Shown: positions 1-6,865, counted from the first letter of the stretch. The stretch is 13,634 bases of DNA from Micromonosporaceae bacterium (GCA_019689695.1 JADGHA010000062.1:1-13634), one strand, 5' to 3'. Notes: a model not told the origin generated them from the sequence alone. Made by a program: numbers and translations.

Positions 1-111
1 GGCGCAGCCAGGGGGCGGGGATCAGCTCACCTCCGAACAGCCACTGGCCGGCAAATTCGAGACGAACTCGCGGGCCCTGGGAGTGCCACGTCTCACGGCT
101 TTCGACGGTTC

Positions 112-141
112 AAAATATGAGCGGCATTTGAGCAGTGTCAA
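112..141 (-). promoter_or_regulatory. Sigma-70-type promoter, minus strand
   Basis: On the minus strand a perfect -35 box TTGACA (141 to 136) is followed by an 18-bp spacer and TATTTT (117 to 112). Transcription would start near position 105 and run left, out of the window. A purine-rich GGAGGTGA lies downstream at 34-27, but no ordinary start codon follows at ribosome-binding distance inside the window. The transcribed gene therefore cannot be identified. The box match is directly visible; promoter activity is inferred. Confidence 0.5.
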
Positions 142-154
142 GCCGCCAATGGAA

Positions 155-180
155 ACTTAAACTTCGAGCGACAGACTTAA
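155..180. repeat. Phased direct repeat ACTTAA x2
   Basis: ACTTAA occurs at 155-160 and again at 175-180, exactly 20 bp apart, which is about two helical turns. Both copies are followed closely by CGAG (with an ACTT or G insert). They lie 13-40 bp upstream of the -35 box of the leftward promoter at 112-141, where an activator could bind. The 20-bp period does not fit the 11/22-bp period known for SARP or PhoP boxes, so no regulator family is proposed. Confidence 0.3.
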
Positions 181-191
181 GCGAGTTTTAG

Positions 192-203
192 GAATTCGAA
201 TTC
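192..203. repeat. 12-bp perfect palindrome GAATTCGAATTC
   Basis: The bases at 192-203 are identical to their own reverse complement and consist of two GAATTC units back to back. It lies in the AT-richer region upstream of the leftward promoter. It could be a protein-binding site or chance in this composition; no function is assigned. Confidence 0.35.
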
Positions 204-423
204 AACCTGCCGGCATCGTCCGAACGGATGATGTCGGGGGTTCAGGTCCTGGTCAGCGACTTGAGCATAGATGCAGGTCCAGGCCCGCAGGTCGGCTGCG
301 AGGCCCCCGTGAGCCGGTCGCGGAAGGGGTTAGGCGAGTCTATCCCCGGGGCCGACCGAAAAACAGTGCCCAACCATTCTTGCCGGAATTCTCCGCTCCT
401 GTCACGCAGCGCTGCCGACTAAT

Positions 424-855
424 TTACGGACCGAGTGGGCGCCATTCCACAGGGCTGGACAGAATCATCGTGCTGGACGGCCGGCCGTGCTTGGCGAGCC
501 GGTCGATGAGGTGCTCGAAGGCCGGCATCGAGGCGGTGGCCACCTGCAGGAGGCAGCAGGCGTCGCCGGTGACCCGGTGCACCTGGCGGATCTCCGGCCA
601 GTCCAGCACCTCCTGGTCGCGCAGCACACAGGTCGGTCCGTAGCAGGACATCCGGATCATGGCGACCACGCCGCGGCCGGCCTTGGCCAGGTCGACGTGG
701 GCGTGGTAGCCGGTGATCACGCCGCTCTGCTCCAGCCGGCGCACCCGCTCGGCCACCGCGGGCGGGGACAGGTGGACCCGGCGGGACAGCTCGCTGAAGG
801 AGAGCCGGGCATCGGCCTGCAGCTCGGCCAGCAGCGCCCAGTCCATGGCGTCCAT
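424..855 (-). CDS. Lrp/AsnC-family transcriptional regulator
   Basis: A 143-residue protein of normal size for the Lrp/AsnC family. Residues 4-60 form the AsnC-type winged helix-turn-helix; the recognition region reads LSPPAVAERVRRLEQSGVI and is followed by GY, as is usual. Residues 62-140 are the ligand-binding RAM domain, with the family's conserved VTGD turn at 95-98. The ATG at 855 is preceded by a good ribosome-binding site (AAAGGAG, 5-nt spacing). A second in-frame ATG three codons later is possible. The gene is divergent from the kynurenine operon with a 120-bp gap. In Pseudomonas the kynurenine genes are controlled by an Lrp/AsnC protein, KynR, that responds to kynurenine. By position this gene is a good candidate for the same job, but that is inference. 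It carries four cysteines in the RAM domain (C71, C76, C100, C101), which is unusual enough to note. Confidence 0.88.
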   Translation of the reverse strand: MDAMDWALLAELQADARLSFSELSRRVHLSPPAVAERVRRLEQSGVITGYHAHVDLAKAGRGVVAMIRMSCYGPTCVLRDQEVLDWPEIRQVHRVTGDACCLLQVATASMPAFEHLIDRLAKHGRPSSTMILSSPVEWRPLGP

Positions 856-975
856 CGCCGCTCCTTTCAGCTCCTAAAGCCGAACCCCAGCAAGGCTACG
901 GTACGGAAAGCAGAAGACGGCAAAACCCGTTGACTCGGCATTCCGAGGTGGGGCTGAGTTGGCGAGCATGGGGGA
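856..975. promoter_or_regulatory. Divergent regulator/kynurenine-operon control region
   Basis: This 120-bp gap separates the Lrp-type gene from the dioxygenase gene. On the plus strand TTGACT (930-935) resembles a -35 box, with TGAGTT at 955-960 a weak -10 (19-bp spacer). A perfect inverted repeat CTCGG-CATT-CCGAG (934-947) begins inside that -35-like box, a sensible place for a regulator to bind. A looser AGCC...GGCT pair lies near the regulator's own start. Lrp family proteins often bind several degenerate sites and regulate themselves. The repeat is seen; its use as an operator is inferred. Confidence 0.4.
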
Positions 976-1815
976 GTGACCACCCGCCGGACGATGGAGC
1001 CGCGCCTGGATCCGGGCCACCGGACCGCAGGCACGGCGTACGACGACTATGTCGGCACGCGTGTCCTGCACGGCTTGGTGCGGACCCGCACCGCCGAGCC
1101 GACCGAGCACGCCTTCCTGGTCGTCACGCAGGTGATGGAGCTGTACTTCGGCCTCATCTGCTTCGAGTGGCGGCACGCGCAGCAGGCCATCCGCGGCGAC
1201 GACGTGCCGGACGCGCTCGCCGCGCTGCGTCGCAGCGTGCAGCACATGACCGCGCTCAACGCATCCTGGCTGTCGCTGCGCGGGCTCACCCCGCACCGGT
1301 TCACCAGCTTCCGCGGCGCTTTCGGGGAAGCCTCGGGCTTCCAGTCGTACGCGTACCGGCATCTGGAGTTCCTCCTCGGCCTGAAGTCGGCGGCGATGGT
1401 GCGGCCGCACCGGCGCAGCGGCGACGTGTACGACGAGCTGGTCGCGGCCCTGCACGCGCCGAGCCTCTACGACGACGCGCTGGCCCTGCTCGACCGGCGC
1501 GGCTACCACGTGCCGCGCGAGGTGCTCAAGCGGGACCTGAGCGCGCCGTACCAGCCGAGCGAGGCCGTCGAGCGGGCATGGCTGGAGGTCTACCGGGTGG
1601 AGGAGCCGACCGGCGGCGAGCTGTTCCAGCTGGCCGAGGTGCTGGTCGACATCGCCGAGGAGTTCACCGACTGGCGGCACCGGCACCTGGCGTCGGTGCG
1701 CCGGTCGCTGGGCGCCAAGCCGGGCACCGGCGGATCCAGCGGCCTGGCCTGGCTGGAGCGCAGCCTGCAACGCCCGGTCTTCCCGGAGCTGTTCTCGGCC
1801 CGTACGCACATGTGA
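976..1815 (+). CDS. kynA: Tryptophan 2,3-dioxygenase (distal His replaced by Thr)
   Basis: A 279-residue haem dioxygenase expected to open the indole ring of L-tryptophan to N-formylkynurenine, the first step of the kynurenine pathway. Family marks are the YxxY pair (Y22, Y25), the SGFQSxxYR segment with the substrate-carboxylate Arg at 128, the proximal haem histidine H237 in WRHRHLASV, and the GTGGSSG loop at 250-256 (T251, 14 residues after H237 as in human TDO). The C-terminus FPELFSART matches the family ending. The family segment F-I-x-x-H-Q-x-x-E-L-W reads FLVVTQVMELY here (47-57), so the distal histidine is Thr51 (codon 1126-1128). GTG at 976 was chosen. It has no properly spaced ribosome-binding site, and ATG at 994 is an alternative; conservation only begins near Y22. 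It is first in the operon. The next start follows its stop after 8 nt. The family call is firm; normal catalysis is less certain. Confidence 0.88.
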   Translation: MTTRRTMEPRLDPGHRTAGTAYDDYVGTRVLHGLVRTRTAEPTEHAFLVVTQVMELYFGLICFEWRHAQQAIRGDDVPDALAALRRSVQHMTALNASWLSLRGLTPHRFTSFRGAFGEASGFQSYAYRHLEFLLGLKSAAMVRPHRRSGDVYDELVAALHAPSLYDDALALLDRRGYHVPREVLKRDLSAPYQPSEAVERAWLEVYRVEEPTGGELFQLAEVLVDIAEEFTDWRHRHLASVRRSLGAKPGTGGSSGLAWLERSLQRPVFPELFSARTHM

Positions 1816-1823
1816 GGAGCCCG

Positions 1824-3047
1824 ATGCGCGAGGACGAGGCGCTGGCGCTGGACGCGGCCGACCCGCTGCCCACGCTGCGGTCCGAGTTTCACGTGCCGCC
1901 CTCGGCCGGTCGATTCCCCGAGGTCGCCTACTTCGCCGGCAACTCGCTCGGGCTGCAGCCCCGCGCGACCCGGGCCGCGCTGCTCACCGAGCTCGACGAC
2001 TGGGCCAGGCTCGGCGTGGCGGGCCACTTCGAGGCGACCCACCCGTGGCTGCCGTACCACGAGGAGCTCCGCGGCCCGGCCGCCCGGTTGGTGGGCGCAC
2101 GGCCGGAGGAGACCGTGGTGATGAACTCCCTCACGGTCAACCTGCATCTGATGATGGCCTCGTTCTACCGCCCGGCCGGGGACCGGCGGCGCATCCTCAT
2201 CGAGGACAACGCCTTCCCCTCCGACAGCTACGCGGTCCGCAGCCAGGCCGCCTTCCACGGCCTGGATCCGGACCAGGACGTGGTACGGATGCCGGTGGAC
2301 TCCATCGTGGACTACCTGGCCCGGGAGGGCGAGCGGGTGGCGCTGGTGCTCCTCGGCGGCGTCAACTACCTGACCGGTGAGGTCCTGGACATTCCGGCGG
2401 TCACCGCGGCCGGGCACGCGGCCGGCTGCCTGGTCGGCTGGGACCTGGCGCACGCGGCCGGCAACATCCCGCTGCAGCTGCACGACTGGGGTCCGGACTT
2501 CGCCGCCTGGTGCTCCTACAAGTACCTCAACTCCGGACCGGGCGCGGTGGCCGGCTGCTTTGTCCACTCCAGACACCTGGCCGATCCCGCCCTGCCGCGG
2601 CTGGCCGGCTGGTGGGGTACCAACCCGGCGACCCGGTTCCTGATGCGGCCGGTCGCGGAGCCGGTGCCCACGGCGGACGCCTGGCAGGTGTCCAACCCGC
2701 CGATCCTGGCGATGGCGCCGGTGCGCGTCTCGCTGGAGATGTTCGACCGGGTGGGCATGGCCGCGCTGCGCGCCAAGAGCGAGCGGCTGACCGGCTACCT
2801 GGCGTCTCTTCTGGAGGGTCTGCCGGGGCTGCGTGTCATCACCCCGACGGACCCCGCGCGCCGCGGCTGCCAGCTCTCGATCAGGGTGAGCGAGGCCGGC
2901 AAGCTCGCCGAGGTGCTGCGCGAGGAGGACGGCGTGGTCACGGACGTGCGCGAGCCGGACACCATCCGGCTGGCGCCGGCGCCGCTCTACTCCACCTACC
3001 ACGACTGCTGGCGCGCGGTTGAGGCGCTGTCGCGGAGGCTGCGGTGA
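1824..3047 (+). CDS. kynU: Kynureninase
   Basis: A 407-residue PLP-dependent hydrolase that cleaves kynurenine or 3-hydroxykynurenine to anthranilate or 3-hydroxyanthranilate plus alanine. Conserved parts are FAGNSLGLQP (37-46), EDNAFPSDSYA (127-137), WDLAHAAGN (206-214, with PLP-contacting D207 and H210), SYKYLNSGPG (231-240) with the PLP lysine at 233, GWWGTNP and QVSNPPI. Length is typical. The open frame extends upstream through the dioxygenase gene, but the start at 1824 has GAGGAG four bases before it and gives the proper N-terminus. It begins 8 nt after the dioxygenase stop, and its own stop overlaps the next start by 4 nt (GTGA), so translation is probably coupled. With the neighbouring 3-monooxygenase the likely substrate is 3-hydroxykynurenine. 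Confidence 0.95.
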   Translation: MREDEALALDAADPLPTLRSEFHVPPSAGRFPEVAYFAGNSLGLQPRATRAALLTELDDWARLGVAGHFEATHPWLPYHEELRGPAARLVGARPEETVVMNSLTVNLHLMMASFYRPAGDRRRILIEDNAFPSDSYAVRSQAAFHGLDPDQDVVRMPVDSIVDYLAREGERVALVLLGGVNYLTGEVLDIPAVTAAGHAAGCLVGWDLAHAAGNIPLQLHDWGPDFAAWCSYKYLNSGPGAVAGCFVHSRHLADPALPRLAGWWGTNPATRFLMRPVAEPVPTADAWQVSNPPILAMAPVRVSLEMFDRVGMAALRAKSERLTGYLASLLEGLPGLRVITPTDPARRGCQLSIRVSEAGKLAEVLREEDGVVTDVREPDTIRLAPAPLYSTYHDCWRAVEALSRRLR

Positions 3048-4261
3048 CCGACGACGTGGCGGTGGTGGGTGCCGGGCTGGCGGGGTGCCTGCTCGCCTGC
3101 TTCCTGGCCCGGCGCGGGCACCGGGTCACCCTGTACGAGCGGCGGCCCGACCCGCGCCTGGGCTTCGTCGAACGGGGGCGGTCCATCAACCTGGCGCTGT
3201 CCGAGCGCGGGCTGGACGCGCTGCGCCGGGTCGGCCTGGACGGCGCGGTGATGAAGGTGGCCCTGCCGATGTACGGCCGGATGATGCACTCGCCCACCGG
3301 GGAGCTGACCTTCCAGCCGTACAGCGCCGACCGCCAGCGGGCCATCAACTCGATCAGCCGGGGTGACTTGAACGCGCTGCTGCTGGACGCCTGCACCGCG
3401 ATGCCGGGCGTCACCGTCCACTTCGAGCGCAGGATCACCGGCCTGGACGACCTGCGCGGGCACCAGGTCGTGATCGGCGCCGACGGGGCCAACAGCGCGG
3501 TGCGCCAAGCCGTGCCGGCCTTCGAGCACCGGCAGGACTTCCTGGAGTACGGCTACCGGGAGCTGACCATCCCGCCGGTCGACGGCGACTTCGCGATGGA
3601 CCCCTCGGCGCTGCACATCTGGCCGCGCGGTCGGGCCATGATGATCGCCCTGCCCAACCCGGACCGGTCGTTCACCGCCACGCTGTTCTGGCCGCACCGG
3701 GACTTCACGGAGATCACCGACCCGACCGCCCACTTCCAGCAGCACTACCCGGACGCGTACGCCCTGATGCCCAGCCTGACCTCCGACTACGCGCACAATC
3801 CCGTCGGCGCGCTGGGGACCGTCCGTTGCTGGCCGTGGGTGTACGAGGGGCGGGTGGCGCTGCTGGGCGATGCGGCGCACGCCATCGTCCCGTTCTACGG
3901 TCAGGGCGCGAACTGCGCCTTCGAGGACTGCGTGGAGCTGGACCGCTGCCTGGACGAGACCGGCGACGCGTGGCCCGAGGCGCTGGAGCGGTACCAGGAG
4001 CGCCGCAAGGAGAACACGGACGCGATCGCCGAGATGGCGTTGGAGAACTTCGTCGAGATGCGCGACAAGGTGGGTTCGCGGGTGTTCCTGTGGCGCAAGC
4101 GGATCCAGCACGCGCTGGAACGGGCCCTGCCCGGCCGGTATATGTCACGCTACGAGCTGGTGTCCTTCACCACCGTGCCGTACGCGCAGATAAGGCGGCC
4201 CGCACTGCTGAGGAGGAACCGTGTACGAGCCGATCAACTTCCCCGAGTGGGTCAAGGCTAA
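3044..4261 (+). CDS. kmo: Kynurenine 3-monooxygenase
   Basis: A 405-residue FAD/NADPH aromatic hydroxylase converting L-kynurenine to 3-hydroxykynurenine. The N-terminal Rossmann motif is GAGLAG (9-14) with the ribose-binding acidic residue E32. GRSINLALSERG (45-56) is a close match to the KMO-specific signature. GADGANSAVR (145-154) is the DG motif, and LLGDAAHAIVPFYGQGANCAFED (273-295 region) is the GD motif plus the KMO active-site loop. The C-terminal membrane anchor of eukaryotic KMO is absent, as in bacterial forms. GTG at 3044 has GGAGG at 3034-3038 and overlaps the kynureninase stop. The last 14 codons run through the ribosome-binding site and start of the next gene, a 41-nt overlap, so the final residues are probably a non-conserved tail. 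Confidence 0.95.
   Translation: MTDDVAVVGAGLAGCLLACFLARRGHRVTLYERRPDPRLGFVERGRSINLALSERGLDALRRVGLDGAVMKVALPMYGRMMHSPTGELTFQPYSADRQRAINSISRGDLNALLLDACTAMPGVTVHFERRITGLDDLRGHQVVIGADGANSAVRQAVPAFEHRQDFLEYGYRELTIPPVDGDFAMDPSALHIWPRGRAMMIALPNPDRSFTATLFWPHRDFTEITDPTAHFQQHYPDAYALMPSLTSDYAHNPVGALGTVRCWPWVYEGRVALLGDAAHAIVPFYGQGANCAFEDCVELDRCLDETGDAWPEALERYQERRKENTDAIAEMALENFVEMRDKVGSRVFLWRKRIQHALERALPGRYMSRYELVSFTTVPYAQIRRPALLRRNRVRADQLPRVGQG
4211..4217 (+). promoter_or_regulatory. Strong ribosome-binding site inside kmo
   Basis: AGGAGGA lies three bases before the GTG at 4221 and within the coding sequence of kynurenine 3-monooxygenase. It is the strongest Shine-Dalgarno match in this operon. It fixes the start of the 3-hydroxyanthranilate dioxygenase and allows independent initiation despite the 41-nt gene overlap. 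Confidence 0.7.
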
Positions 4262-4736
4262 CGAGCACCTGCTCCAGCCTCCGGTCAACAACAAGCAGCT
4301 GTTCACCGAGTCGAAGAACTTCGTCATCATGATCGTCGGCGGGCCGAACCAGCGCACCGACTACCACGTCGACCCGTACGAGGAGTACTTCTACCAGATC
4401 CGCGGCAACATGCGGGTCGAGCTGATGCTGCCGGACGGGCCGAAGACCGTCCACATCAGAGAGGGCGAGATGTGGCTGCTGCCCGGTAACACGCCGCACT
4501 CACCGCAGCGGCCCGAGGCGGGCTCGATCGGGCTGGTCGTGGAGCGGCCGCGGGAGGAGGGCGTGCTGGAGAAGTTCCAGTGGTACTGCCCGGCCTGTCA
4601 CAACAAGGTGCACGAGGTGGAGCTGCAGGTGCGCGACATCGTGGCCGACCTGCCGCCGGTGTTCCAGGCGTTCTACGCCGACGAGCAGGCGCGCACCTGC
4701 AAGGCGTGCGGGACCGTCCACCCCGGGAAGGGCTGA
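4221..4736 (+). CDS. nbaC: 3-hydroxyanthranilate 3,4-dioxygenase
   Basis: A 171-residue cupin extradiol dioxygenase that opens 3-hydroxyanthranilate to 2-amino-3-carboxymuconate-6-semialdehyde, the precursor of quinolinate or of further catabolism. The iron ligands are H49, E55 and H93. The substrate-contacting R45, R97 and E108 are also present. All sit exactly two positions before those of the well-studied Cupriavidus metallidurans enzyme (H51, E57, H95, R47, R99, E110). The C-terminal rubredoxin-like second metal site is intact: CPAC at 123-126 and CKAC at 160-163, again offset by two. Length is normal for the bacterial form. The start is set by the AGGAGGA at 4211. It is fourth in the operon, overlaps kmo by 41 nt, and is followed by the RidA-type gene after 31 nt. 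Confidence 0.96.
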   Translation: MYEPINFPEWVKANEHLLQPPVNNKQLFTESKNFVIMIVGGPNQRTDYHVDPYEEYFYQIRGNMRVELMLPDGPKTVHIREGEMWLLPGNTPHSPQRPEAGSIGLVVERPREEGVLEKFQWYCPACHNKVHEVELQVRDIVADLPPVFQAFYADEQARTCKACGTVHPGKG

Positions 4737-4767
4737 CCGGTATGCCGCTGTCCGGTTTGGGCCGGCC

Positions 4768-5172
4768 GTGAGCCAGCTGGCCGTCCCCAGGGGGCGGTTC
4801 CCGCACCTGAAGCGCGCGGGCGACCTGCTGTTCGTGTCCGGCACCAGCGCGCGCCGCCCGGACAACTCCATTGCCGGGGCGGCGGTGGACGAGCTGGGCA
4901 CGACCGACCTGGACATCCGGGCGCAGACCCGGGCGGTCATCGAGAACATCGCCGCGATCCTGCGCACCGAGGGGGCGGGCCTGCGCGACGTCGTGGACAT
5001 CACCGCGTTCCTCGTGTCGATGAACGACTTCAAGGGCTACAACGAGGTCTACGGCGAGTACTTCGACGAGACCGGTCCGGCGCGCACCACGGTCGCCGTC
5101 CACCAGCTGCCGCACCCGCACCTGCTGATCGAGATGAAGGCGATCGCGTACGCCCCGCGCCATCGTTCCTGA
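4768..5172 (+). CDS. nbaF: RidA-family 2-aminomuconate deaminase
   Basis: A 134-residue YjgF/RidA-fold protein. The N-terminal block VPRGRFPHLKRAGDLLFVSGTSARRPDN matches, as I recall the family, the aminomuconate deaminase branch (AmnD/NbaF) rather than housekeeping RidA, and so does HQLPHPHLLIEMKAIAYAP near the C-terminus. The family's substrate-carboxylate arginine is R106 and the conserved acid is E122. In the 2-nitrobenzoate and 3-hydroxyanthranilate pathways this enzyme hydrolyses 2-aminomuconate to 4-oxalocrotonate and ammonia. GTG at 4768 is the only plausible start; there is no good ribosome-binding site, so coupling to the gene 31 nt upstream is likely. The enzymes that would make its substrate are not in the window, so a broader enamine/imine-clearing role is the alternative. 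Confidence 0.85.
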   Translation: MSQLAVPRGRFPHLKRAGDLLFVSGTSARRPDNSIAGAAVDELGTTDLDIRAQTRAVIENIAAILRTEGAGLRDVVDITAFLVSMNDFKGYNEVYGEYFDETGPARTTVAVHQLPHPHLLIEMKAIAYAPRHRS

Positions 5173-5177
5173 CGGCG

Positions 5178-5191
5178 GCCGGGTCGCCGGC
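5178..5191. terminator. Weak hairpin between convergent genes
   Basis: GCCGG-GTCG-CCGGC forms a 5-bp GC stem with a 4-nt loop, in the 52-bp gap between the end of the kynurenine operon and the end of the FAD monooxygenase gene. Flanking GAC/GTC could extend it past a small bulge. There is no T-tract. Position favours a bidirectional terminator; structure alone is weak support. Confidence 0.25.
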
Positions 5192-5224
5192 GTCGCGAAG
5201 CCCAGGGGGCGGAGAGTGCACGCC

Positions 5225-6856
5225 CTACGGCCAGGAGCGGCTGAGCGAGCGTGCCAGCGCCGTCCCGAACTCGCGCACCGGGTCGTCGACCGCTCCCCGC
5301 GCGCGCCAGGCGACGAAACCGTCGGGCCGCACGAGGACGGCGCCGTCGGGGCCGATGCCGCAGGCCGCGGCGAACCGGCCGCCGTCGTCGAGTTCGCCAC
5401 CCTCGCCGACGCGGTGGACGTCGAGCGGGACGCGCAACCGGTCGGCGGCCTGTTCGCCGCCGCGCGTCCAGGCGGCGCCGCGCGGCCCGGTGAGCAACAC
5501 CGGGTTGGTCCGGACCAGGTCTACAGTGGACAGCTCAGCGCCGCCGCGGCGCAGGGGAACGTGCGGGATGCGGAACCCTGGCCGGCCGGTCGGGGTGCGG
5601 GGGTCTTCCCAGTCCGCGTCGGCGTCCGGGTCGCCGGCACTGTCCGGCGTGATCGCGTCCGAGCGGTAGCGGTGGCCGAGGTCGATCGCCGCGTCGTCGA
5701 CGACCGGCAGCAGACCCTCGGTGCCGAGCCCCGGATCCAGCCGGGTGACGTAGCGGGTGTACGCCTGCTCGACGGTCAGCCGGGCCACCGGCTGCCGTTC
5801 CGGCTCGTAGGTCTCCAGCAGGTCGGCGCCGGCGCGCCCGTCGAGGACGTAGGCGAGCTTCCAGGCCAGGTTGTGTGCGTCGTGTACCCCCGTGTTGCCC
5901 CCGTACCCGCCGGTGGGCGGCATGACGTGGGCGCTGTCCCCGGCCAGCAGCACGCGGCCCGCCTTGAACCGCTGCGCCCACTCGGCGGCCGCGTTCCACC
6001 GCTGGACATCCTCGATCTCCACCGCCAGGTCCGGGGCGCCCAACGCCTCCCGGACGTAGCGGACGCAGTCGGTCTCGTTCGCGGTCGCGCCCACCGTGGT
6101 GGTACGCCGGCCCTCGGCGTCGACCGCCGTGTTGACCACGAGGAACCCGGACTGCCCGTCGATGGAGAAGCGGAAGAAGCCCTGCAACCGCGGGTTGACC
6201 ACGTACACCACGCTGAGGTTCCGGTCGCCCAGCAGTGGGCGGACGTCGGCGCGGAAGTAGATGGTGATGCTGTCGGAGAAGGTGCCGTGCCCCTGCGTGC
6301 CGATGCCGAGCCGGCGCCGCACCGGGCTGTGCACGCCGTCGGCCGCGACCGCGTACTGGGCGCGCACCGTACGCTCCTCGCCGGTGGCCCGGTCACGCAC
6401 CATCCCGGTGACCCCGTCGTCGTCCGCCTTGAGCCAGGCCAGCTCCGACGAGTACCGCATGTGGGCGCCCAACGCCGCGGCACGCTCGCGCAGGACCGGT
6501 TCCAGCCCGATCTGCGTGACGAAGATGCGCGGCGACGGGCTGAGGTGTTCCACCCCTTCGTTGATGTTGCGGAAGAAATACTGCAGCTCGCGGCCGCCGA
6601 GCGACTCGACGGCCACGATCGCCCCGTTCTGGACGAACTCCCGTTCGGCGGCCGCGAGGACCTCGTCCTCGATGCCCGACCACCGGAACAGCTCCACTGT
6701 CCGCTGCATGAGGTAGGCCGCGCGGGGGTGGATGGCGGTCCCCGGATGGCGCTCGACGACCAGATGCTGCACGCCGTGGACGCCAAGGAACAGCGACGTC
6801 GACAGACCGACCAGACTGCCGCCGACGACGAGAACCGGGACCTCTTCCGTCTCCAT
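5225..6856 (-). CDS. FAD-dependent aromatic hydroxylase (RdmE/PheA/TfdB-like)
   Basis: A 543-residue group A flavoprotein monooxygenase, expected to hydroxylate a phenolic or polycyclic aromatic substrate with NAD(P)H and O2. FAD-binding GGSLVG is at 12-17, with Ser at the third position as often in this subgroup. The DG motif is AADGVHSPVRRRLG (171-184), and the GD motif LLAGDSAHVMPPTGGYGGNTG lies around 303-323. The long C-terminal part (about 430-543) corresponds to the thioredoxin-like domain of phenol hydroxylase and aklavinone 12-hydroxylase type enzymes, ending in a DPxxVRPDGFVAWR-like segment (GAVLVRPDGFVAWR). The ATG at 6856 has no ribosome-binding site, but TAGCGT lies nine bases upstream, so the message has almost no leader. 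It is divergent from a P450 gene 118 bp away. Substrate cannot be read from sequence: polyketide tailoring and phenol catabolism are both possible. Confidence 0.9.
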   Translation of the reverse strand: METEEVPVLVVGGSLVGLSTSLFLGVHGVQHLVVERHPGTAIHPRAAYLMQRTVELFRWSGIEDEVLAAAEREFVQNGAIVAVESLGGRELQYFFRNINEGVEHLSPSPRIFVTQIGLEPVLRERAAALGAHMRYSSELAWLKADDDGVTGMVRDRATGEERTVRAQYAVAADGVHSPVRRRLGIGTQGHGTFSDSITIYFRADVRPLLGDRNLSVVYVVNPRLQGFFRFSIDGQSGFLVVNTAVDAEGRRTTTVGATANETDCVRYVREALGAPDLAVEIEDVQRWNAAAEWAQRFKAGRVLLAGDSAHVMPPTGGYGGNTGVHDAHNLAWKLAYVLDGRAGADLLETYEPERQPVARLTVEQAYTRYVTRLDPGLGTEGLLPVVDDAAIDLGHRYRSDAITPDSAGDPDADADWEDPRTPTGRPGFRIPHVPLRRGGAELSTVDLVRTNPVLLTGPRGAAWTRGGEQAADRLRVPLDVHRVGEGGELDDGGRFAAACGIGPDGAVLVRPDGFVAWRARGAVDDPVREFGTALARSLSRSWP

Positions 6857-6865
6857 GACATATTG

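Larger units (their letters stand above)
1..423. other. AT-richer non-coding region at the left edge
   Basis: I see no convincing gene here. The stretch is clearly less GC-rich than the rest of the window, with runs such as AAAATATG and CTTAAACTT, and short open frames in it lack coding-like third-position bias. At the extreme left the minus strand reads openly from a TGA near 110 to the edge and ends in plausible residues (EFAGQWLFGGELIPAPWLR), but this frame has no ATG, GTG or TTG inside the window. It may be chance, or the 5' side of a gene continuing to the left. The region also holds a minus-strand promoter-like pair, a phased direct repeat and a 12-bp palindrome, listed separately. No tRNA-like cloverleaf or clear intrinsic terminator was found. 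Confidence 0.55.

Noticed and set aside
27..34. GGAGGTGA on the minus strand as a ribosome-binding site
   Set aside because: A near-perfect Shine-Dalgarno, but no ATG, GTG or TTG follows at 5-12 bases, so no start can be assigned.
228..643. Two short plus-strand open frames near the left end
   Set aside because: Low coding bias, no ribosome-binding sites, no recognisable motif; the second overlaps the Lrp gene antisense.
930..1823. N-terminal extension of kynureninase open back to 930
   Set aside because: It covers the dioxygenase gene in another frame, is rich in Arg/Pro/Ala nonsense, and the ATG at 1824 with GAGGAG gives the normal family N-terminus.
1590..3002. 470-codon open frame antisense to kynureninase
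   Set aside because: It mirrors a clearly real gene, has a composition typical of high-GC antisense frames and no recognisable motif.
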